Below are positions 48,346 through 56,842 of a stretch of DNA of 64,000 nucleotides, in pieces. Below the pieces are notes generated by a model, which was not told the origin of the DNA, searched no databases, and saw nothing but the letters and a program-made list of their open reading frames with translations. The position numbers and the translations under genes are program-made. Numbering within the stretch: position 1 is the first letter of the stretch; every line of letters begins with the position of its first letter. Source of the stretch: Pseudomonas extremorientalis (lineage in GTDB: Bacteria; Pseudomonadota; Gammaproteobacteria; Pseudomonadales; Pseudomonadaceae). The DNA lies in assembly GCF_001870465.1 (NCBI RefSeq), contig NZ_MDGK01000003.1, positions 148,290 to 212,289 on the forward strand, written 5' to 3'.

Positions 48346-49722
48346 ATGCCCAGCACCGCACAGGTCAGCCCCGACGAGATCCGCAAGGGCTTTTCCAAGG
48401 CCATGTCCGACATGTACCGAGATGAAGTTCCGTTGTATGGCGCGCTGATGGAGCTGGTGGCCGAGACCAATGCGCACGTGCTCGACACCCAACCGCTGCT
48501 GGCGCAACAGCTGCAACGCACCGGCGAAATCCAGCGCCTGGACATGGAACGCCACGGCGCGATCCGCCTGGGCACCGCCACCGAGCTGGCCACCATCCGC
48601 CGCCTGTTCGCGGTGATGGGCATGCAGCCGGTGGGCTACTACGACCTGACCCCGGCTGGCGTGCCCGTACACTCCACCGCGTTTCGCGCCGTGCATGAAC
48701 GGGCGTTGCAGACCAGCCCGTTTCGCGTGTTCACCTCATTGCTGCGCCTGGAACTGATCGAAAACCCCGACCTGCGCGCCTTCGCCGAAACCGCCCTGGC
48801 CAAGCGTTCGATCTTCACCTCCGGCGCCCTGGCACTGATTGAAAAAGCCGAAAACCAGGGCGGACTCAACGCCCAGGATGCCGACGAATTCATCCGCCAG
48901 GCCCTGGAAACCTTCCGCTGGCATCACACCGCCACCGTCACCGGCGCGCAGTACCAGCAACTGAACGACCAGCACCGCCTGATCGCCGACGTGGTCGCTT
49001 TCAAGGGCCCGCACATCAACCACCTGACCCCGCGCACCCTGGACATCGACCAGGTCCAGGCCGCCATGCCCGGCAAAGGCATCACCCCCAAGGCCGTGAT
49101 CGAAGGCCCGCCGCGCCGCCACTGCCCGATCCTGCTGCGTCAGACCAGCTTCAAGGCCCTGGATGAACCCATCGCCTTCACCGACGCCCAAGGCAGCCAC
49201 AGCGCACGCTTCGGCGAAATCGAACAACGCGGCGTGGCGTTGACGCCCAAAGGCCGCGCGCTCTACGACCAACTGCTGAACGCTGCCCGCGACGCACTGG
49301 GCGCCTTCCCCAACGAGGGCAACGCTGCACGCTATGTCGAATTGATGGAACAACACTTCCAGGCCTTCCCGGACAACCATGCCCAGATGCGCGAGCAGGG
49401 CCTGGCCTACTACCGCTACTTCCCCACCGAACAAGGCCTGGCGGCACGCGGCAGCGCCGATCAACCACGCACCCTGGAGGCACTGATCGCCGCCGGCCAC
49501 ATCGACGTGGAACCGTTGGTGTATGAAGATTTTCTGCCGGTGAGCGCGGCGGGGATTTTCCAGTCGAACCTGGGGGATGCGGCGCAGAGTCACTACGCGG
49601 CCAACTCGAACCAGGCCGAATTCGAACAGGCACTGGGCCGGCGGACGATTGATGAATTGAAACTGTATGGCGAGACGCAGCAGCGCTCCATCGATGAATG
49701 CACCCAGGCGCTGCTGGCATGA
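48346..49722 (+). CDS. hglS: 2-oxoadipate dioxygenase/decarboxylase HglS (DUF1338, YdcJ family)
   Basis: It converts 2-oxoadipate to D-2-hydroxyglutarate in the D-lysine route. I chose the ATG at 48346 (458 residues, AGGA upstream, start MPSTAQVSPDEIRKG). The metal ligands I recall for P. putida HglS (His70, His226 and a Glu near 294) have counterparts in His70 of DMERHGAIR, His226 of GPHINHLTPR and Glu293 of FGEIEQRG. Arg74, reported to bind the substrate, is also present. The recalled numbers are from memory. Cytoplasmic, no neighbouring lysine genes. Confidence 0.9.
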   Translation: MPSTAQVSPDEIRKGFSKAMSDMYRDEVPLYGALMELVAETNAHVLDTQPLLAQQLQRTGEIQRLDMERHGAIRLGTATELATIRRLFAVMGMQPVGYYDLTPAGVPVHSTAFRAVHERALQTSPFRVFTSLLRLELIENPDLRAFAETALAKRSIFTSGALALIEKAENQGGLNAQDADEFIRQALETFRWHHTATVTGAQYQQLNDQHRLIADVVAFKGPHINHLTPRTLDIDQVQAAMPGKGITPKAVIEGPPRRHCPILLRQTSFKALDEPIAFTDAQGSHSARFGEIEQRGVALTPKGRALYDQLLNAARDALGAFPNEGNAARYVELMEQHFQAFPDNHAQMREQGLAYYRYFPTEQGLAARGSADQPRTLEALIAAGHIDVEPLVYEDFLPVSAAGIFQSNLGDAAQSHYAANSNQAEFEQALGRRTIDELKLYGETQQRSIDECTQALLA

Positions 49723-49731
49723 ACTGAAGTA

Positions 49732-49795
49732 CCCACCCGGCTCACCAGCGCAATCCTTGCGCTGCAACAGTCCCCAGAGCCGGGTAGGCGGTGGG
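49732..49795. other. Nested inverted repeats after hglS
   Basis: ACCCGGCTC (49735-49743) pairs with GAGCCGGGT (49777-49785) and encloses a perfect hairpin CAGCGCAA (49746-49753) / TTGCGCTG (49757-49764). CCCAC and GTGGG flank the whole. There is no U-run. It begins 10 bases after the hglS stop and could be a transcript end or a repeat element. Confidence 0.55.
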
Positions 49796-49857
49796 CATCA
49801 TAGGCAGTGAAGAGCCACCTGTCCCCCGGACAATTCTGAACAAATATGTCCATAACT

Positions 49858-49959
49858 CTGTAGGAGCAAGCTTGGTCGCGAAGAACCCGAGAACGCCGCG
49901 TCCACTCAGGGCGCCGGCGTCATCGTTGGCGTTTTTCGCGAGCAAGCTCGCTCCTACAG
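49858..49959. repeat. REPIN of a second family (TGTAGGAGC type)
   Basis: CTGTAGGAGCAAGCTTG starts at 49858 and its inverted partner CAAGCTCGCTCCTACAG-like arm ends at 49959. They enclose a GC-rich spacer. The core differs from the GTGGGAGGGGG family found from 17 to 28 kb. It lies between convergent hglS and the ydcH-like gene. Confidence 0.85.
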
Positions 49960-49974
49960 GAGGCTCGATCGTGA

Positions 49975-50199
49975 TCAGCCCAACTTCACCACAATCTCAT
50001 CTTTGATCAACAAGCGTTTCTTCTTCAGCTTCTCCACATCCTCGTCGCTGGCACTTGCCGACTCCGCCTTCAGCACCTCTTTGTCAGCGTCGTCGTACTG
50101 CGTGAGCAGCGAGTCCAGGCGTTTGTCGCTCGCCCTGCGTTCGTGAACGACTTCCTTGCTCAACCCCAAGTCCTGATACAGGTCGTGTTTCACTGGCAT
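49975..50199 (-). CDS. YdcH-family (DUF465) small protein
   Basis: A 74-residue, highly charged helical protein from the ATG at 50199 with GGAGG upstream. The pattern MPVKHDLYQDLGLSKEVVHE, a helix with ERRASDKRLDSLLTQYDDAD, and the basic KLKKKRLLIKDEIVVKL end fit DUF465. A short coiled coil is likely. The function is unknown. It is divergent from the transketolase gene. Confidence 0.9.
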   Translation of the reverse strand: MPVKHDLYQDLGLSKEVVHERRASDKRLDSLLTQYDDADKEVLKAESASASDEDVEKLKKKRLLIKDEIVVKLG

Positions 50200-50374
50200 G
50201 GCGTACCTCCGCATGTTGATCAATGGCTTACGCCCTAGAAGCTAGACCATTGCGAGGGGTCTTGTCATGTTCAGGGTCAATACAGCCCCGTTCGTCGCGG
50301 CGCGGGCGTTTGGATCAAACCTTTGCCTCGCGCTGCCCTCCACTCTAGATAGCCACCCGAGGGAGAACGGTTTC

Positions 50375-52438
50375 ATGACGCACGCTGCCACCGCTGTCGA
50401 TACCCAATGCATCAACACCCTCCGCACCCTGGCCATGGATGCCGTGCAAAAGGCCAATTCCGGCCATCCGGGCACGCCCATGGGCCTGGCGCCGGTGGGT
50501 TATACGCTGTGGAGTCGTTTCCTGCGTTATCACCCGCAACATCCCGACTGGCCCAGCCGTGATCGGTTTGTGCTGTCCGTTGGCCATGCCTCGATGTTGC
50601 TGTATTCGCTGCTGCACCTGGCCGGTGTGGTGGAACTGGATGCCGACGGCAAGCGCACCGGCCAGGCCGCTGTCAGCCTGGACGATATCAAGCAGTTTCG
50701 CCAAGCAGGCTCCAAAACCCCCGGCCACCCCGAATACCGCATGACCACTGGGGTGGAGACCACTACCGGCCCGCTCGGCCAGGGCTGTGCCAACAGCGTC
50801 GGCATGGCGATGGCCGAGCGTTGGCTGGCCAAGCGCTTCAACCGCGAAGAAAAAACCCTGTTCGACTACAACGTCTACACCCTGTGCGGCGACGGCGACA
50901 TGATGGAGGGCATCAGCGGCGAAGCGGCGTCCATGGCCGGGCATTTGAAACTGGACAAGCTGTGCTGGATCTATGACAACAACACCATCAGCATCGAAGG
51001 CCACACTGAGCTGGCGTTCAGCGAAGATGTGATCAAGCGCTTCCAGGCGTATGGGTGGCACACCCTGCATGTGACCGATGCCAACGACTTGCAAGCCCTG
51101 AGCAATGCCTTGGAGGCGTTCCATTGCAACCGCGGCGCGCCCACCCTGATTGTGGTCGACAGCGTGATCGGCTACGGCTCCCCGCACAAACACAACACGG
51201 CCGCCGCCCATGGCGAGCCCCTGGGCGAAGAGGAAATTCGCCTGACCAAGGCAGCCTATGGCTGGCCCGAGGATTCCAGCTTCCTGGTTCCCGATGAGGT
51301 GCGCACGCAATTGCGTGATGTTTTGCTTGAGCGCAGCGAGCCGCTGTATGAAAAGTGGAGCGAGCACCTGTCCCAGCTGGAACAGTACGAACCGGAATTG
51401 GCCGATGAATTGAGGCGCATGCGAGCCGGGGAAATGCCGGAGCACTGGCAGAAACACCTACCGGATTTCGACACCGACGCCAAGGGCATCGCCAGTCGTG
51501 CCGCCGGCGGCCAGGTGCTGAATGCGTTTGCCGAACAGATCCCCTGGCTGCTGGGCGGCTCGGCCGACCTGTCACCGTCGACCAAGACCAACCTCACCTT
51601 CGACGGCGCCGGGCGTTTCAGCGCCGAGGACTACAGCGGGCGCAACCTGCACTTCGGCATTCGTGAACATGCCATGGGCGCCATCGCCAATGGCATGGCA
51701 TTGTCCTACCTGCGGCCGTACACCTCGACCTTCCTGGTGTTCAGCGACTACATGAAGCCACCGATCCGCCTGGCGGCAATCATGGAACTGCCGGTGGTGT
51801 TCGTGTTTACCCACGACTCGATTGGCGTGGGTGAAGATGGGCCAACGCACCAGCCGATCGAGCATCTGACCCAGTTGCGCGCAACGCCGGGCCTGCTGAC
51901 CTTGCGCCCCGGTGACGCGAATGAAACCCGCGAGCTGTGGAAGGTGGCGCTGGCACAGACCCATCGGCCAAGTTGCGTGGTGCTGTCGCGTCAACCGCTG
52001 CCGACGCTGGATCGTACGCGGTACGCGGCGGCATCCGGGGCCGCCAAGGGCGCTTACGTGCTGGCGGGTGCAGATGCGCCCCAGGTAATTCTGCTGGCCA
52101 CAGGCAGCGAAGTCAGCCTGGCGGTGGCGGCGTATGAGCAGTTGAAAGACGAAGGGATTGCCGCGCAGGTGGTGTCCATGCCCAGCTGGGAGTTGTTCGA
52201 GGACCAGGACCAGACGTACCGCGACAGCGTGTTGCCGCCGGCGGTGAAAGCGCGGGTCGTGGTGGAGCAGGCAGGCCCCCTCGGCTGGGACCGGTATGTG
52301 GGGCAGACCGGCGCCAAGGTGGTGATGAACAGCTTTGGTGCGTCGGCGCCGTTGGCCCAGTTGCAGGAGCAGTTCGGGTTTACGGTTGAGAATGTTGTGA
52401 AGCAGGCGAAAGCACAGATCCAACTGACTCAACAGTGA
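50375..52438 (+). CDS. Transketolase, probable accessory copy
   Basis: A thiamine-diphosphate enzyme moving two-carbon units between sugar phosphates. It has 687 residues from the ATG at 50375 (GGGAGAA upstream). It shows MDAVQKANSGHPGTPMGLAP, TTGPLGQGCANSVGMAMAE, the ThDP motif GDGDMMEGISGEAASMAGH-x-KLDKL and FVFTHDSIGVGEDGPTHQPI. The opening (MTHAATAVDTQCINTLRTLA) and SRFLRYHPQHPDWPSRDRFV differ from the ordinary Pseudomonas tktA product as I remember it, so this may be a second copy. A hairpin follows the stop. Confidence 0.92.
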   Translation: MTHAATAVDTQCINTLRTLAMDAVQKANSGHPGTPMGLAPVGYTLWSRFLRYHPQHPDWPSRDRFVLSVGHASMLLYSLLHLAGVVELDADGKRTGQAAVSLDDIKQFRQAGSKTPGHPEYRMTTGVETTTGPLGQGCANSVGMAMAERWLAKRFNREEKTLFDYNVYTLCGDGDMMEGISGEAASMAGHLKLDKLCWIYDNNTISIEGHTELAFSEDVIKRFQAYGWHTLHVTDANDLQALSNALEAFHCNRGAPTLIVVDSVIGYGSPHKHNTAAAHGEPLGEEEIRLTKAAYGWPEDSSFLVPDEVRTQLRDVLLERSEPLYEKWSEHLSQLEQYEPELADELRRMRAGEMPEHWQKHLPDFDTDAKGIASRAAGGQVLNAFAEQIPWLLGGSADLSPSTKTNLTFDGAGRFSAEDYSGRNLHFGIREHAMGAIANGMALSYLRPYTSTFLVFSDYMKPPIRLAAIMELPVVFVFTHDSIGVGEDGPTHQPIEHLTQLRATPGLLTLRPGDANETRELWKVALAQTHRPSCVVLSRQPLPTLDRTRYAAASGAAKGAYVLAGADAPQVILLATGSEVSLAVAAYEQLKDEGIAAQVVSMPSWELFEDQDQTYRDSVLPPAVKARVVVEQAGPLGWDRYVGQTGAKVVMNSFGASAPLAQLQEQFGFTVENVVKQAKAQIQLTQQ

Positions 52439-52446
52439 TCAGAAAG

Positions 52447-52486
52447 GTGGGAGGGGCAAGTCGAACGGTCGCATTGCCCCTCCCAC
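52447..52486. terminator. Bidirectional hairpin between transketolase and uvrA2 genes
   Basis: GTGGGAGGGGCAA (52447-52459) and TTGCCCCTCCCAC (52474-52486) pair over 13 bases with a 14-base loop. It looks like a decayed REP of the 17-28 kb family and lies between convergent stop codons. Confidence 0.7.
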
Positions 52487-52505
52487 ATTAAGTTCTCATC
52501 CGCTT

Positions 52506-55025
52506 TCAGTTCAGTTCTTTGGTCAGGAATGGCGCAGTCCGGCTGGCCTTGCTTTTGGCAACCTTCTGCGGCGTACCACTGGCCACCACCTTCCCGCCCA
52601 TATCCCCCGCCCCCGGCCCGATATCGATCACCCAGTCACTCTGCGCCACCACGCGCATTTCATGCTCCACCACGACCACTGTATGCCCCGCGTCCACCAG
52701 CTGGTTCAACTGGTTGAGCAGGCGGTCCACATCCCGTGGATGCAACCCGGTGGTGGGTTCATCCAGCACATACAGGGTGGCGCCCCGCGCATTGCGTTGC
52801 AGCTCGGTCGCCAGTTTGATGCGTTGTGCTTCACCACCGGACAACTCGGTCGCCGGTTGCCCCAGGCGCAGGTAGCCCAGGCCGATATCCCGCAGCACCT
52901 GCAGCGAACGCAACACCCCAGGCTGCTCGGCAAATACCTCCACCGCCTGTTCCACTGTCAGCCCGAGCACGTCGGCGATGCTCAAGCCTTGCCATTTGAT
53001 CGCCAGGGTCTCGGGGTTGTAGCGTGCGCCGTGGCAGGTCGGGCATGGCGCATACACGCTGGGCATGAACAGCAGTTCAACGCTGACAAAGCCCTCGCCT
53101 TCACAGTTCGGGCAACGGCCCTTGGCGACATTGAAGGAGAACTGCCCGGCATCGTACTGCCGTTTCTTCGCCGCCGGAGTGGCCGCGAACAGCTTGCGCA
53201 CGTTGTCAAACAGCCCGGTGTAGGTCGCCAGGTTGGAGCGTGGCGTGCGGCCGATGGGTTTCTGATCGACCTGCACCAGGCGGCGGATATGCTCCAGCCC
53301 GGCGCGGATGTGGCCCCCGCTGGTTTGCGGGGCGTCGTCTTCCAGGCTTGGTTCTTCGTCGTTTTCCATCACACGCCCAAGGCCGGCGCCCACCAGCTCC
53401 AGCAGTGCCTGGCTGACCAGGCTGGACTTGCCCGAGCCAGAAATCCCGGTGACCGCCGTGAAGCAGCCCAATGGGAAATCCACGTCCAGGCCCTTGAGAT
53501 TATTGCGCGTCACACCTTCCAGTTGCAGCCAGCCGGTGGCTTCACGGCGCACCTGAGTCGACACGCGCTTTTCCGCGAACAGGTACTCCCGGGTCTGCGA
53601 CGCCGCCACCTGCGCCAGCCCCGCCGGCGGGCCGCTGTACAGCACCTGCCCGCCCTGTTCACCGGCCGCCGGGCCGACGTCGATCAGCCAGTCGGCGCGG
53701 CGCATGGTTTCCAGGTCATGCTCCACCACAAACAATGAATTGCCGGCCGCCTTCAAGCGGTCAAGGGCGGTGAACAATGCCTCGCCGTCCGCCGGGTGCA
53801 GGCCCGCCGAAGGTTCGTCCAACACGTAAATCACGCCGAACAACTGCGAACCCAATTGCGTTGCCAGGCGCAACCGCTGCAACTCGCCGGACGACAAGGT
53901 CGGCGTGCTGCGCTCCAGGGACAGGTAACCCAGGCCCAGTTCGGTCAAGGTACTGACCCGCTCCAGCAAGTCCTGGGCGATGCGCTGCGCGGCCAGGCGT
54001 TTCTCCACCGACAGCTTCATCTTGTCCTGCCCCGCCGCCACCGGTCGCAGCAACTCGGCCAACTGCGTCAACGACAGTTGCGACAACTCGCCGATGTCCA
54101 CCCCGGCAAACTTCACCGACAGCGCCGCCTGGGTCAGCCGCTTGCCGTCGCACAACGGGCAGGCGCTGCCCTGCATGAACTGCGACACGCGCTTTTTCAT
54201 CAGCGCACTCTGGGTATGGGTGAACGTGTGCAGGATGTAGCGCCGTGCGCCGATGAAGGTGCCCTGGTAGCTCGGCTCCAGTTTGCGCTTCAACGCATCG
54301 CGGGTCTGTTCCGGGGTGAACCCGGCGTACACCGGGACGGTGGGGGTCTCTTCGGTAAACAGGATCCAGTCGCGCTGCTTTTTCGGCAGGTCGCGCCAGG
54401 GGATGTCCACGTCATAGCCCAGGGTCACCAGGATGTCCCGCTGGTTCTGCCCCTGCCACGCCAACGGCCAGGACGCCACCGCACGCTGGCGAATGGTCAG
54501 GGAAGGATCGGGCACCATCAGCGCCTCGGTCACTTCATACACACGCCCCAGGCCATGGCACTGCGGACACGCGCCCTGGGGCAGGTTCGGCGAAAAGTCT
54601 TCGGCGTACAGCATCGCCTGCCCCTTCGGATAACTGCCGGCGCGGGAGTACAGCATGCGGATCAAACTCGACAACGTGGTCACGCTGCCCACCGACGAGC
54701 GCGCACTCGGCGTGCCGCGCTGCTGTTGCAGGGCCACGGCAGGCGGCAGGCCTTCAATGCTGTCCACGTCCGGCACGCCGACCTGGTCGATCAACCGCCG
54801 TGCATAGGGCGCCACCGACTCGAAATAGCGACGCTGGGCCTCGGCATACACCGTGGAAAACGCCAGGGACGATTTGCCGGAACCCGACACCCCGGTGAAC
54901 ACCACCAGGGCATCGCGGGGGATATCCACATCGACGTTGCGCAGGTTGTGTTCGCGGGCGCCGCGCACGCGGACAAAGCCCGAGGGTTGGGCAGTGATAG
55001 AGGGAATATTGCGCGTTGAAGTCAT
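52506..55025 (-). CDS. Class II UvrA-like ABC ATPase (UvrA2)
   Basis: An 839-residue UvrA relative, shorter than the roughly 940 residues of UvrA, as expected for forms lacking the UvrB-binding domain. ATPase I has Walker A GVSGSGKSSLAFSTVYAEAQ and signature LSSGELQRLRLATQLG. ATPase II has GISGSGKSSLVSQALLEL and LSGGEAQRIKLATELQ. Zinc modules show CPQCHGLGRVY and CPNCEGEGF with CPTCHGARY. The start ATG overlaps the upstream kinase stop (ATGA), so translation is probably coupled. The family includes drug-resistance proteins, so a role in resistance as well as repair is possible. Confidence 0.93.
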   Translation of the reverse strand: MTSTRNIPSITAQPSGFVRVRGAREHNLRNVDVDIPRDALVVFTGVSGSGKSSLAFSTVYAEAQRRYFESVAPYARRLIDQVGVPDVDSIEGLPPAVALQQQRGTPSARSSVGSVTTLSSLIRMLYSRAGSYPKGQAMLYAEDFSPNLPQGACPQCHGLGRVYEVTEALMVPDPSLTIRQRAVASWPLAWQGQNQRDILVTLGYDVDIPWRDLPKKQRDWILFTEETPTVPVYAGFTPEQTRDALKRKLEPSYQGTFIGARRYILHTFTHTQSALMKKRVSQFMQGSACPLCDGKRLTQAALSVKFAGVDIGELSQLSLTQLAELLRPVAAGQDKMKLSVEKRLAAQRIAQDLLERVSTLTELGLGYLSLERSTPTLSSGELQRLRLATQLGSQLFGVIYVLDEPSAGLHPADGEALFTALDRLKAAGNSLFVVEHDLETMRRADWLIDVGPAAGEQGGQVLYSGPPAGLAQVAASQTREYLFAEKRVSTQVRREATGWLQLEGVTRNNLKGLDVDFPLGCFTAVTGISGSGKSSLVSQALLELVGAGLGRVMENDEEPSLEDDAPQTSGGHIRAGLEHIRRLVQVDQKPIGRTPRSNLATYTGLFDNVRKLFAATPAAKKRQYDAGQFSFNVAKGRCPNCEGEGFVSVELLFMPSVYAPCPTCHGARYNPETLAIKWQGLSIADVLGLTVEQAVEVFAEQPGVLRSLQVLRDIGLGYLRLGQPATELSGGEAQRIKLATELQRNARGATLYVLDEPTTGLHPRDVDRLLNQLNQLVDAGHTVVVVEHEMRVVAQSDWVIDIGPGAGDMGGKVVASGTPQKVAKSKASRTAPFLTKELN

Positions 55026-56734
55026 GGACAACCTTGTCTGGCGGTGAGCACGCTGCGCACCCGTTGCGTCAGCGCTTCGGGGCTGTAGGGTTTGCTCAGC
55101 AGATGAATATCGGGGCTCAGCAAGTGATTGCTGGAGAGAATGTCACGGGTGTGGCCGGAGGTGAACAGCACCGGCACCGCAGGCGTCTGCTGGCGGGCCC
55201 AGTCGGCCAGGTCGGTGCTTTTGACGCGGCCGGGCATGACCACATCGGTGAAGATCAGGTCCGGTGGCGAGCCTGCCTGCAGTTTCGACATGGCCTGGTC
55301 ACCGTCTTCGGCGGTAAGTACGGTGTAGCCGGACTGTTCGAGCAGCTCCACGACAGTCAGGCGCACACCTTCATTGTCCTCGACCACCAGGATGGTTTCC
55401 TGTCCGCCGCTGTGCTGCACCTGGTCCATATGCACATCGAGGCTTTCCGGTTCCAGGCTGTGGGGGAAATACATCTGCACCACCGAGCCCTTGCCCTCCT
55501 CGCTCCACATTTCCACATGCCCGCCACTCTGGCGCACAAAGCCGAACACCATGCTCAGGCCCAGGCCGGTGCCATGGCCTTCACGCTTGGTGGTGAAGAA
55601 GGGTTCAAAGGCACGCTTGAGGGTGCTCTCGGACATGCCGACGCCGGTATCGGCCACCTCCAGGCGCACATACTCGCCGGGCTTGATGCTTTTACCCGCG
55701 CAATCGGCCGGATTGAGGATGATATTTTCGCCGGAGATGCGGATCACGCCTTCGCCCTTCATGGCGTCGCGGGCATTGATCGCCAGGTTGAGCAGCGCGT
55801 TCTCCAGTTGGTTGCGGTCGACATTGATAAACCAGGCATCCTGGGGCATCTGCACGTCGATATGGATGGTTTCGCCCAACGCCCGTTGCAGCAACTCGCC
55901 AAGCCCCGCGTAAATGCGTTGCGGGTTGTACACCGCCGGCGACAGCGGTTGGCGCCGGGCGAACGCCAGCAGTTGCGAGGACAGCTTGGCCCCACGCTCC
56001 ACCGCCGCAATGGCGGCCGTGACACGCCGCTGCACCTGGGCGTTGTCCGGTTCCTGGCGGGCCAGCAGGTGCAGGTTGCCGGCGATCACTTGCAGCAGGT
56101 TATTGAAGTCGTGGGCCACGCCGCCGGTGAGGCCGCCAATGGCTTCGAGTTTCTGCGACTGGCGCAACTGGTCCTCGGCCGCGGAGCGCGCCTGCACCTC
56201 GGCGGCCACCCGTTGTTCGAGGTTGTGCGTGAGTTCCTGGCGCACCTGTTCGGACTTCACCAGTTCGGTGGTCTCCACCACAATCGCCAGCACGCCAGCC
56301 GGTTGTTGATCGTCGCCGGCCACCGGGCTGTAGTAGAGGTCCAGCCACACGGTTTCCGGCTGGCCGTTGCGCAACAGCACCAGGTCCTTGTTGTTGAATG
56401 ACAGGGTGCCGCCGGCCAGGCAGGTGTCCATCACATGCCGATTGAAGTCGGCCACTTCCGGCCAGCCGAGCTCAACCGGTGTGCCCAGCAGGTAGGGGTG
56501 ACGGCCACCGGCAAAGGCCGAGTAGCTGTCGTTATAGATCATGTGCCCCAGGCGTCCCCACAACATCACCATCGGCACGGGCGAAGCCAGCATCATCTGT
56601 ACGGTACACGCCAGGCTGGTGGACCAGCGGTCAATGGGGCCCAGGTCGGTGCCCGACCAATCGAATGCGCGGATCCGCTGGGCCATTTCACCGGCCCAGC
56701 CTTCGCAGCCGTGGGGGTTGGATAAGAATTGCAT
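55022..56734 (-). CDS. PAS-containing hybrid sensor histidine kinase
   Basis: A 570-residue soluble hybrid kinase from the ATG at 56734. One PAS-type domain (about residues 25-160, FDWSGTDLGPIDRWSTSLAC) precedes a HisKA helix with His208 in AHDFNNLLQVIAG. The HATPase has NLAINARDAMKGEG, ADTGVGMSES and [14 protein letters not shown] receiver domain has Asp497 in LIFTDVVMPG. The N-terminal domain resembles that of the kinase at 22156. The stop overlaps the uvrA2 start, a coupling that hints at a damage-related role. The signal is unknown. Confidence 0.9.
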   Translation of the reverse strand: MQFLSNPHGCEGWAGEMAQRIRAFDWSGTDLGPIDRWSTSLACTVQMMLASPVPMVMLWGRLGHMIYNDSYSAFAGGRHPYLLGTPVELGWPEVADFNRHVMDTCLAGGTLSFNNKDLVLLRNGQPETVWLDLYYSPVAGDDQQPAGVLAIVVETTELVKSEQVRQELTHNLEQRVAAEVQARSAAEDQLRQSQKLEAIGGLTGGVAHDFNNLLQVIAGNLHLLARQEPDNAQVQRRVTAAIAAVERGAKLSSQLLAFARRQPLSPAVYNPQRIYAGLGELLQRALGETIHIDVQMPQDAWFINVDRNQLENALLNLAINARDAMKGEGVIRISGENIILNPADCAGKSIKPGEYVRLEVADTGVGMSESTLKRAFEPFFTTKREGHGTGLGLSMVFGFVRQSGGHVEMWSEEGKGSVVQMYFPHSLEPESLDVHMDQVQHSGGQETILVVEDNEGVRLTVVELLEQSGYTVLTAEDGDQAMSKLQAGSPPDLIFTDVVMPGRVKSTDLADWARQQTPAVPVLFTSGHTRDILSSNHLLSPDIHLLSKPYSPEALTQRVRSVLTARQGCP

Positions 56735-56842
56735 CGGTTGGCTCTGTGCGCTAAGAGAACATCGGCAAGTTTTGGAGCGCTGCAAACCCGGATGGTTTCA
56801 CCTCATCTGCATCAGAAGTGATTACAGCAGAAACCACGGGAC

